Assembly: GCA_937880065.1 (NCBI GenBank)
Contig: CALFMA010000644.1
Span: 1-5,323, forward strand
Length of the DNA stretch: 5,323 nt
DNA from: an uncultured Ruminococcus sp.
GTDB taxonomy: Bacteria; Bacillota_A; Clostridia; Oscillospirales; Ruminococcaceae
Direction: 5' to 3'
Shown one piece after another: positions 1 through 5,323 of the stretch (positions are counted from its first letter, which is position 1; each line of letters begins with the position of its first letter). Below the pieces are notes generated by a model that saw only the letters and a list, made by a program, of their open reading frames with translations, was not told the DNA's origin and did not search any database. Position numbers and translations under genes: made by a program.

Positions 1-60
1 AGCTGCCGCACCTATCTGTTTTTTCTTTAATCAAACGGGTTTTTAGAGATGCCCTTCATA

Positions 61-77
61 TAATTCTTCAAGAATTA
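61..77. repeat. AT-rich perfect inverted repeat downstream of the expansin gene
   Basis: The arms taattctt and aagaatta flank a single central C and are perfectly complementary over 8 bp. As RNA this could fold into a 7-bp stem with a 3-nt loop, but the stem is almost all A-U and no U-tract follows it on the minus strand, so it is a poor intrinsic terminator. It could be a weak RNA 3'-end structure, an operator for an unknown neighbour, or chance in AT-rich DNA. The rest of positions 1-97 holds no gene or recognisable signal that I can support. Confidence 0.35.
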
Positions 78-97
78 GTTGATGGAGCAATTTGTCA

Positions 98-982
98 TTA
101 CTTAGGGAATTGCACGTGTCCCTCGATTATTACCGAATCATCAGTAGACAACGGAATATTTTCGTCAATTATAACCTGTCCGTAAATATCCGTAATTCTG
201 AATGTAAATGGACCTTTTCCCATTTCCATTGATTCAAAATAATTGTAGGGACGGCGTTTTATTTCCACAAATTCGCCGTTTTCATTGAGATATTCAAGCT
301 TTGTTATGGGATAACGGTGATTTCTCACCTGCACACCGCACCAGAATTCAGTTGTACCCTCTTTCCATTTATAGCACACAGGTGCATTTTCAGCTGTATC
401 AAGGGGAATAATCTTCCACGACACGGGAACTCTGCCCTTTTCCTTTGGTGCTATAAGCGGAAATGCGTCAACGTACAGGTCAAGGTCGCCTTTTTTGCCC
501 TCGGGGAGCAAATCCGTAACAAGCATATTTATTGTGCCAAGCTCGCCTGTAACTTCAAGATAAGCGCCTGCAAGCTGTGCGTCGTTGTAATCAGCAAGAT
601 TCATCGCCACAATCCAGTAATCGGTGGAAACGGGGTCAAGCATTGCACAGCCGCCAACATATCCGCCGCCGTAATATGTACCGTCACCTGTATGTATCGT
701 GCCTTTCGGTTCAAGAATACAGCTTTCGTCTATGGTGAAATCATTGGGAATATCTCCGATTTCCTCATCTTTATAGCCGTCACCGACTCCAAGGAGAAAA
801 TCCGCCATAAGATTGAGTTTTTCCGCTTCAAGACCGCTTTTTCTTGCACAAATCAGGTCGTAAACATCAACACGCTCATCGCCTGTGAAATCCATTGGCG
901 TACCTGCTGAAAGTGCAGGCACAGAAGAAATGCCCATAGCCGTCACAAACGCTGCTGTAATTGCCGTAAGAAATTTTTTCAT
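98..982 (-). CDS. Secreted expansin-like protein with an N-terminal dockerin-like module
   Basis: This 294-residue protein is predicted to be exported and to loosen or bind plant or microbial wall polysaccharide without hydrolysis. Residues 1-26 form a Sec signal peptide (MKKF start, hydrophobic core, cleavage after ALSA). Residues 31-42 match a dockerin calcium loop (Asp at 31, 35, 39 and 42), followed by a helix and a second helix-like LMADFLLG at 58-65. After a linker, residues 95-190 align from memory with domain 1 of Bacillus subtilis EXLX1 (YoaJ), including GGYVGG, TDLLPEG and GDLDL; Asp168 matches catalytic Asp82. Residues 190-294 align with the cellulose-binding domain 2 (CBM63), including KEG, FW, VQVRNHRYP and a C-terminal GHVQFP. 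Lys207, Trp214 and Tyr246 match binding-surface residues; Trp125 of EXLX1 is Phe213 here. The gene lies 33 nt after purM. The family call is strong; calcium and cohesin binding are inferred. Confidence 0.9.
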   Translation of the reverse strand: MKKFLTAITAAFVTAMGISSVPALSAGTPMDFTGDERVDVYDLICARKSGLEAEKLNLMADFLLGVGDGYKDEEIGDIPNDFTIDESCILEPKGTIHTGDGTYYGGGYVGGCAMLDPVSTDYWIVAMNLADYNDAQLAGAYLEVTGELGTINMLVTDLLPEGKKGDLDLYVDAFPLIAPKEKGRVPVSWKIIPLDTAENAPVCYKWKEGTTEFWCGVQVRNHRYPITKLEYLNENGEFVEIKRRPYNYFESMEMGKGPFTFRITDIYGQVIIDENIPLSTDDSVIIEGHVQFPK

Positions 983-991
983 ATGCCTGCA

Positions 992-995
992 CTCC
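992..995 (-). promoter_or_regulatory. Ribosome binding site that fixes the expansin start
   Basis: GGAG lies 9 nt before the ATG at 982. The reading frame can be extended five codons upstream to a TTG at 997, but that TTG overlaps this Shine-Dalgarno sequence and would put charged residues and a Cys ahead of a normal MKKF signal peptide. The ATG at 982 is therefore the better start. Confidence 0.8.
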
Positions 996-1015
996 AATCT
1001 TTATGGATTAGCCTA

Positions 1016-2053
1016 TTAACAAATAATAACGCCCTCTGTTGACTCAACAAGTTCACCGAGAACATATGCGTCCTCGCCTGCTGCCTTGAGAGCTGCAATT
1101 GCCTTGTCAGCGTCGTTCTTGTCAACGCAGGCAATCATACCAACACCCATGTTGAATGTGTTGAACATATCACGCTCAGGAATATTTCCGCTTCTTGCAA
1201 TAAGGTCGAAAATAGGAAGAACCTGTACTGCATTACGCTCAATCTTAGCTGCAAGATTCTTAGGAAGTGAACGTGGAATGTTTTCATAGAATCCGCCGCC
1301 TGTGATGTGGGAAACGGACTTTACATTTACTGTTTCGATAAGGTTCATAATAGCCTTAACGTAAATACGTGTAGGTGTAAGGAGAGTTTCACCGAGAGTT
1401 GCACCTAAATCATCAAAATGCATAGCAAGGTTCTGCTCGTTTACGTCAAATACACGTCTTACAAGTGAAAATCCGTTAGAATGTACACCGCTTGACTTGA
1501 TAGCAATAAGAACATCGCCAGCCTTCTGTGTATCAGGCTTTAAAATCTTATCCTTGTCAACGATACCAACAGAGAAACCTGCAAGGTCATATTCCTCCTC
1601 AGGCATAAGTCCGGGATGCTCAGCAGTTTCACCGCCGATAAGAGCACAGCCAGCCTGTACACAGCCCTCAGCAACACCTGAAACGATTTCAGCAATCTTT
1701 TCGGGAATATTCTTTCCGCAAGCGATATAATCAAGGAAGAACTGTGGCTTTGCACCGCAGCAGATAATATCGTTTACGCACATAGCAACACAGTCGATAC
1801 CAACTGTATCATGCTTATCCATAATGAATGCAATCTTGATTTTTGTACCAACTCCGTCTGTACCCGATACAAGTACAGGCTTGGAAATACCTGTCATATC
1901 AAGCTCGAAAAGGCCGCCGAAGCCGCCGATGCCTGAAATACAGCCGGGGAGAGTTGTTCTTGCAATATGCTGTTTCATAAGCTCAACAGCCTTATAACCG
2001 GCAGTTACGTCAACGCCTGCCTTTTTGTAGCTTTCGGAAAAACTGTTATTCAT
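1016..2053 (-). CDS. purM: Phosphoribosylformylglycinamidine cyclo-ligase (AIR synthetase)
   Basis: PurM closes the imidazole ring, converting FGAM plus ATP to AIR, the fifth step of IMP synthesis, in the cytosol. The 345-residue length equals that of the E. coli enzyme. Family motifs are intact in order: SGTDGVGTK (63-71), [11 protein letters not shown] (85-95), GGETAE (140-145), [10 protein letters not shown] (188-197), [13 protein letters not shown] (249-261) and [10 protein letters not shown] (297-306). No domain is missing and it is not fused to purD or purN as in some eukaryotes. A clear GGAGG lies 8 nt before the ATG. It starts 33 nt after purF and is followed after 33 nt by the expansin gene, with no hairpin in either gap, so it is probably co-transcribed with purF. 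The usual follow-on genes purN, purH and purD are not next to it. Confidence 0.98.
   Translation of the reverse strand: MNNSFSESYKKAGVDVTAGYKAVELMKQHIARTTLPGCISGIGGFGGLFELDMTGISKPVLVSGTDGVGTKIKIAFIMDKHDTVGIDCVAMCVNDIICCGAKPQFFLDYIACGKNIPEKIAEIVSGVAEGCVQAGCALIGGETAEHPGLMPEEEYDLAGFSVGIVDKDKILKPDTQKAGDVLIAIKSSGVHSNGFSLVRRVFDVNEQNLAMHFDDLGATLGETLLTPTRIYVKAIMNLIETVNVKSVSHITGGGFYENIPRSLPKNLAAKIERNAVQVLPIFDLIARSGNIPERDMFNTFNMGVGMIACVDKNDADKAIAALKAAGEDAYVLGELVESTEGVIIC
1023..1050 (-). promoter_or_regulatory. Weak candidate promoter for the expansin gene, inside the 3' end of purM
   Basis: On the minus strand TTGTTG (1045-1050) is separated by 16 nt from TATTAT (1023-1028), which matches the sigma-A -10 consensus at five of six positions; the -35 box matches at only three. 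A start near the purM stop codon would leave a leader of roughly 30 nt before the expansin ATG. Such matches are common by chance in AT-rich coding DNA, so this is only a candidate for independent expression of the last gene. Confidence 0.2.
1037..1049. repeat. Perfect 13-bp palindrome within the purM 3' end
   Basis: TGTTGA and TCAACA flank a central C. It overlaps the -35 box and spacer of the candidate promoter and has the size and symmetry of a small operator half-site pair. It also encodes ordinary purM residues (VEST), so it may be coincidental. I do not recognise it as the site of a known regulator. Confidence 0.25.
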
Positions 2054-2086
2054 AATATAATCCTCCAGTTATTTTATGGTATTCTT

Positions 2087-3511
2087 TTACTCCTTACCGC
2101 TCCAGCAGTAAGTGCAAAGGTTACATTCAGGAAGTCCCACGGCTTTTACCTTGCCGGGGAGAGTCTGAAATTCAAGAGATGTAAGCTTTAATCTGCGGCA
2201 TATCTCATCACGGAGTTTTCCGCCTCTTACAGTTGATGAATCGCTGTATTCAGCCAGATACTTAACGCCCTCCTCGCCCTCGAACTCGTGGATTATCTGT
2301 CTTGCGATAAGTTCAAGTTCGGAATGGCTGCGTGAAAAGTTAAGATACTTACAGCTGTACATAATGGGGGGACAAGCAGAACGCATATGAACTTCCTTTG
2401 CACCGTTGGCATAGAGGAATTCAACTGTTTCACGCATCTGTGTGCCTCTTACGATACTGTCATCAACGAAAAGCAGCTTTTTACCGTCAATAAGCTCGTG
2501 AACCGGAATAAGCTTCATTTTTGCCACTTTATTTCTCATACTCTGACTTGTAGGCATAAAGCTTCTTGGCCAAGTGGGAGTATACTTTATAAAGGGACGG
2601 GCAAAAGGAATTCCGCTTCTGTTGGCATATCCGATAGCGTGGGGAGTACCTGAATCGGGAACTCCGCAGATATAGTCAACATCGGGAAGTCTGCCTGCGG
2701 CTATATCATTTTCAGCCATAATTTCGCCGTTGCGGGTACGCATAACCTCAACATTAACGCCCTCATAGCAAGCTGTGGGATAGCCGTAATATGTCCAGAG
2801 GAATGTACACATTTTCATCTGTGATGGGTCGCCCTCTGCAAGAACTTCAATGCCGTCGGAAGTCATTTTTATAATTTCTCCTGCGGTAAGTTCCATATGT
2901 GTTTCATATCCCAATTTCTGGAAAGCGAAAGATTCTGTGGAAAGGCAGTAGCCGTCCCACCTTTTGCCGATTACGACAGGAAGTCTGCCATATTTGTCAC
3001 GGGCGGCAATAATTCCGTCCTTTGTGAGTATGATAAGGGAAATTGTTCCCTCGATTTTTTCCTGTGCATAGCGGATTCCGTCAACAAAATTGTCCTTCTG
3101 TGCTATAAGCGCACCGATAAGGTCACCTGAATTGATATTTCCGCTGCTCATTGTTTCAAAATTCGCACAGCCATTCTGCAAAAGTTCATCTGTAAGTTCC
3201 TCGGCATTTCTGATAATACCGATTGAACAGATAGCGTAAAGTCCAAGCTTTGAACGCACCATAATAGGCTGGGGGTCTGTGTCGCTGATACAGCCGATAC
3301 AGAGTTTTCCCCTCATATTTATAACATCGTCCTCAAACTTTGTTCTGAAAGGTGAGTTTTCGATGTTATGAATATCTCTTTGAAGACCGATTTCTGCATC
3401 ATATGCAGCCACACCACCTCGTTTTGTTCCGAGATGTGAATGGTAGTCCGTGCCGAAAAATACATCTGTTATACAGTCATTCTTAGTGGCTGCTCCAAAA
3501 AATCCGCCCAT
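2087..3511 (-). CDS. purF: PurF-type amidophosphoribosyltransferase homologue lacking the glutaminase nucleophile
   Basis: PurF normally makes phosphoribosylamine from PRPP, using ammonia released from glutamine by an N-terminal Ntn-hydrolase domain. This 474-residue protein has near-normal length (B. subtilis about 476). The phosphoribosyltransferase half is good: GVPDSGTPHAIGYA (283-296), the PRPP motif LLFVDDSIVRGTQ (346-358) and cysteines 235, 387, 466 and 469 at positions expected for a [4Fe-4S] cluster. The glutaminase half is not: the mature N-terminus is GGFFG instead of CGVFG. The usual Arg of RYxTAG aligns with Ser76, and the usual NGN motif reads IGI (97-99). An in-frame TGA at 3518-3520 excludes a longer form with a Cys. 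It sits 2 nt after purC and before purM, so a purine role is likely. I expect ammonia-dependent or partner-fed activity; a regulatory or inactive paralogue is the alternative. Confidence 0.9.
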   Translation of the reverse strand: MGGFFGAATKNDCITDVFFGTDYHSHLGTKRGGVAAYDAEIGLQRDIHNIENSPFRTKFEDDVINMRGKLCIGCISDTDPQPIMVRSKLGLYAICSIGIIRNAEELTDELLQNGCANFETMSSGNINSGDLIGALIAQKDNFVDGIRYAQEKIEGTISLIILTKDGIIAARDKYGRLPVVIGKRWDGYCLSTESFAFQKLGYETHMELTAGEIIKMTSDGIEVLAEGDPSQMKMCTFLWTYYGYPTACYEGVNVEVMRTRNGEIMAENDIAAGRLPDVDYICGVPDSGTPHAIGYANRSGIPFARPFIKYTPTWPRSFMPTSQSMRNKVAKMKLIPVHELIDGKKLLFVDDSIVRGTQMRETVEFLYANGAKEVHMRSACPPIMYSCKYLNFSRSHSELELIARQIIHEFEGEEGVKYLAEYSDSSTVRGGKLRDEICRRLKLTSLEFQTLPGKVKAVGLPECNLCTYCWSGKE

Positions 3512-3513
3512 TA

Positions 3514-4233
3514 TTATTCACCCATAAGCCTTTTCATGATTTCCTGATAAGCGTCCTCTACTCCGCCCATATCTCTGCGGAAACGGTCCTTATCAAGCTT
3601 TTCGTGAGTTGTGCTGTCCCAAAAACGGCAAGTATCAGGAGAAATTTCGTCAGCGAGGATAATTGTGCCGTCAGATGTCTTACCGAATTCAATCTTGAAG
3701 TCAATGAGGTCAATGTTAAGCTTCTTGAAGAAGTCTACCATAAACTCATTTATCTTGAAAGCGTACTTAGTAATTGTGTCGATTTCTTCCTTTGTAGCAA
3801 TACCCAATGCAAGTGCATAGTAGTCGTTGATAAAAGGATCGCCTAAATCATCATTCTTATAGCTGAATTCAAGGATAGGACAAAGGAGCTTTGCACCCTC
3901 CTCAACACCCATTCTCTTGGAGAAGCTTCCGGCTGCCACGTTTCTGACGATAACCTCAAGAGGAACGATAGAAACCTTTTTAACGATTGTTTCACGGTCG
4001 CTGATTTCCTTTACAAGATGTGTGGGAACACCCTCTTTTTCAAGCATAGCGAGCATATAGTTTGTCATTTTGTTGTTGATGACACCCTTACCTGAAATTG
4101 TACCCTTCTTTTCGCCGTTGAAAGCTGTTGCGTCATCCTTGTAGTCAACGATTACGCAGTCAGGATCGTTTGTGGCGTAAACTTTCTTCGCCTTGCCCTC
4201 ATAGAGCTGATCCATTTTTACAATGTTTTGCAT
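3514..4233 (-). CDS. purC: SAICAR synthase (phosphoribosylaminoimidazole-succinocarboxamide synthase)
   Basis: PurC joins CAIR and aspartate with ATP to make SAICAR, the step after PurE. At 239 residues it matches the short bacterial single-domain form (E. coli 237), not the fused animal enzyme. Motifs in order are [10 protein letters not shown] (10-19, nucleotide loop), [18 protein letters not shown] (33-50), [13 protein letters not shown] (91-103, SAICAR synthase signature), DFKIEFG (178-184) and [12 protein letters not shown] (195-206, metal and substrate region). All expected acidic residues appear present. The start is supported by AGGAGGA 7 nt before the ATG, the strongest ribosome site in the window, in a 24-nt gap after the HAD gene. 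It runs almost directly into purF. Nothing looks unusual about the protein itself. Confidence 0.98.
   Translation of the reverse strand: MQNIVKMDQLYEGKAKKVYATNDPDCVIVDYKDDATAFNGEKKGTISGKGVINNKMTNYMLAMLEKEGVPTHLVKEISDRETIVKKVSIVPLEVIVRNVAAGSFSKRMGVEEGAKLLCPILEFSYKNDDLGDPFINDYYALALGIATKEEIDTITKYAFKINEFMVDFFKKLNIDLIDFKIEFGKTSDGTIILADEISPDTCRFWDSTTHEKLDKDRFRRDMGGVEDAYQEIMKRLMGE
3518..3522 (-). promoter_or_regulatory. Ribosome binding site of purF, embedded in the end of purC
   Basis: GGTGA, complementary to the UCACC part of the 16S rRNA tail, lies 6 nt before the purF ATG and inside the last purC codons (Met-Gly-Glu-stop). With only 2 nt between stop and start, purF translation is probably coupled to purC. 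The other well-spaced genes here use GGAGG-like sites, so this one is unusual for the cluster. Confidence 0.5.
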
Positions 4234-4257
4234 TTAAAATTCCTCCTGAGAATTATA

Positions 4258-4926
4258 TTAAACGCCTGTCTGACGTTTATGGGTAATTATAATTTCCGCA
4301 GCTTCCTGTGGTGTATTGACAATAATATCAGCTTTGTGCTGTTCAAATTCCTCACAGCTGCCATAGCCCCAGAGAACTGCCATACACGGTAAGCCACATT
4401 GCTTTGCACCGATTATATCGTGGCTTCTGTCGCCAACCATAAGCACATCGGTGCGGCTGGTTATTCCCGCACGGCTTAAAACGTACTCAATAACCTCCTG
4501 CTTTGCATTTCGTGTGCCGTTTATATCAGCTCCGCCGATAACATCAAAAAATTCAGCCAAACCGAATTTCTCAAGGATTTTCACAGCGAATATCTCAGGC
4601 TTGCTTGTGGCAACACAAAGCTTTATTCCGCTGTCTTTCAGCCTTTTCAGCATTTCGGGGATACCGTCATAAACATTGTTTTCAAAAAGTCCCGTATCCG
4701 CATAACGCTGACGATAAACACGCACAGCCTCCTGCACCTGCTCGCTGTTCATTCCGCATAATTCCGCAAAGGAATTATAAAGCGGAGGCCCTACCACACG
4801 CATAATATCTTCAGGTTCGTCAAAGCCCATAACATTGAGAGCGTGGCGGTAACAGTTTATGATACCCGGTGCGGAATCGGTAAGCGTACCGTCCAAATCA
4901 AAAAGAACTGTATTGAAACTGTTCAT
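4258..4926 (-). CDS. HAD-superfamily phosphatase, phosphoglycolate phosphatase / nucleotidase-like
   Basis: This 222-residue cytosolic protein is a Mg-dependent phosphohydrolase by motif. Motif I is FDLDGTLTDS (9-18) with nucleophile Asp10 and acid/base Asp12, motif II is ATSKP (106-110), a motif III Lys is likely Lys142, and motif IV is GDRSHD (165-170) with Asp166 and Asp170. Residues about 18-85 form a small helical cap, as in the Gph/PpaX group. Members of this group act on phosphoglycolate, pyrophosphate or nucleoside monophosphates, and sequence alone does not decide between them. The ATG overlaps the purE stop by one base (TAATG) and there is no strong Shine-Dalgarno, so translation is probably coupled to purE. 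Its place between purE and purC hints at a nucleotide-related or metabolite clean-up substrate, but this is inference. Confidence 0.9.
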   Translation of the reverse strand: MNSFNTVLFDLDGTLTDSAPGIINCYRHALNVMGFDEPEDIMRVVGPPLYNSFAELCGMNSEQVQEAVRVYRQRYADTGLFENNVYDGIPEMLKRLKDSGIKLCVATSKPEIFAVKILEKFGLAEFFDVIGGADINGTRNAKQEVIEYVLSRAGITSRTDVLMVGDRSHDIIGAKQCGLPCMAVLWGYGSCEEFEQHKADIIVNTPQEAAEIIITHKRQTGV

Positions 4927-5323
4927 TATATATTGGCAATTTCGTCCTGTAAAGCCTTATCCTTTGCGATAACGCCCTCAGCCATTGCCTTTTTCTCAGC
5001 GGCAAGCTTTTCAGCAAGTGCATCATCGGAAATTGCAAGCATCTGAACTGCGAGAACTGCCGCATTTTTAGCACAGTTAATACCTACAGTTGCAACAGGT
5101 ACTCCTGGGGGCATCATAACTGTTGCAAGAAGTGCGTCCATACCCTCAAGAGCAGCGGATTTCATAGGAATACCAATTACAGGCAGTGTTGTATGACCTG
5201 CAACAACACCTGCAAGATGAGCAGCCATACCTGCGGCACAGATAATAACACCGAAGCCTTCTGCCTTTGCATTTGAAGCGAATTCGGCAGCCTCTGCGGG
5301 GGTACGGTGAGCGCTCATTACAC
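4926..5323 (-). CDS. purE: 5-(carboxyamino)imidazole ribonucleotide mutase (class I-type PurE), 5' end cut by the window edge
   Basis: PurE converts N5-CAIR to CAIR in most bacteria, a cytosolic step just before PurC. About 131 C-terminal residues are present. The fragment begins VMSAHRTP, which holds the family's catalytic His, and continues with AAHLAG, LPVIGIP and MPPGVPVATV, all typical of PurE. The SAHRT (not SAHKT) sequence and AAHL motif favour class I over the CO2-using class II. The Met at 5318 is internal: the preceding codon is Val and the frame stays open to the edge, so roughly 35-40 residues with the N-terminal GSxSD phosphate loop lie outside. It ends in a charged helical tail and overlaps the HAD start by one base. 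PurK, the usual class I partner, is not seen here; it could lie upstream or be absent. Confidence 0.96.
   Translation of the reverse strand, partial: VMSAHRTPAEAAEFASNAKAEGFGVIICAAGMAAHLAGVVAGHTTLPVIGIPMKSAALEGMDALLATVMMPPGVPVATVGINCAKNAAVLAVQMLAISDDALAEKLAAEKKAMAEGVIAKDKALQDEIANI

Larger units (their letters stand above)
98..5323 (-). other. Probable single transcription unit: purE - HAD - purC - purF - purM - expansin
   Basis: Six co-directional genes are separated by -1, 24, 2, 33 and 33 nt, with no terminator-like hairpin plus T-tract in any gap. The promoter, and any purine-responsive control such as a PurR site or guanine/PRPP-type riboswitch, would lie beyond the right edge, so regulation cannot be judged here. 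Membership of the expansin is the least certain part, because a candidate promoter lies just before it. Confidence 0.65.

Noticed and set aside
1..97. An intrinsic terminator for the operon
   Set aside because: The only clear inverted repeat (61-77) is AT-only apart from one pair and has no minus-strand U-tract after it; the T-runs near positions 18-24 and 39-44 are on the plus strand and lack a preceding GC-rich stem.
317..910. A 197-codon open frame on the plus strand
   Set aside because: It is fully antisense to the expansin, which has clear family homology. The translation is rich in Cys, Ile and His with no recognisable domain, as expected for a shadow frame.
983..997. A five-codon upstream extension of the expansin from a TTG
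   Set aside because: The TTG overlaps the Shine-Dalgarno GGAG of the ATG at 982 and would spoil a textbook signal peptide start.
1540..1755. A 71-codon frame on the minus strand in a different phase from purM
   Set aside because: It lies entirely inside purM, has no ribosome site that I can see, and has no recognisable motif.
3512..3520. A longer PurF N-terminus that would restore a catalytic Cys
   Set aside because: The frame reads TGA-ATA-ATA just before the ATG, so it is closed three codons upstream.
5316..5318. The ATG at 5318 as the true purE start
   Set aside because: It is the Met of the internal VMSAHRTP motif; the frame continues open to the edge and the N-terminal phosphate-binding region would be missing.
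1..5323. CRISPR arrays, tRNA or rRNA genes, insertion sequences, or a defence system
   Set aside because: No spaced direct repeats, RNA-gene signatures, transposase motifs or long terminal inverted repeats were seen, and nearly all the sequence is accounted for by six coding regions.

Overview
The window reads as a chromosomal piece of a cellulolytic or fibre-associated anaerobic Firmicute, most likely a Ruminococcus-like member of the Oscillospiraceae. Three things suggest this: moderate GC with strong GGAGG-type ribosome binding sites, clostridial-style purine enzymes, and a secreted expansin carrying a dockerin-like calcium loop, which points to cellulosome biology. The genus is an inference; no marker gene is present.

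All six genes lie on the minus strand and are tightly packed, so transcription runs from the right edge to the left edge. In transcription order they are purE (its 5' end is cut by the window edge), a HAD-family phosphatase overlapping purE by one base, purC after 24 nt, purF after 2 nt, purM after 33 nt, and a secreted expansin-like protein after another 33 nt. No intrinsic terminator is visible between any of them, or in the 97 bases left of the last gene.

The four purine enzymes cover PRPP amidation (purF), AIR formation (purM), AIR carboxylation or N5-CAIR rearrangement (purE) and SAICAR formation (purC). Genes for the remaining steps of IMP synthesis (purD, purN, purL/Q/S, purB, purH) and purK are not in the window. 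The HAD phosphatase has an intact active site, but its link to the pathway is unknown.

Two items deserve attention. First, the PurF homologue keeps its phosphoribosyltransferase site and all four cysteines expected for an iron-sulfur cluster. However, it has glycine where the glutaminase nucleophile cysteine should be, and it has also lost other glutamine-binding residues. It therefore looks unable to use glutamine and may depend on free ammonia or on a partner. Second, the last gene of this housekeeping cluster is a plant-wall-loosening type protein: signal peptide, one-and-a-half-repeat dockerin-like module, then a full two-domain bacterial expansin. It may be co-transcribed with purM or driven by a weak candidate promoter inside the end of purM.
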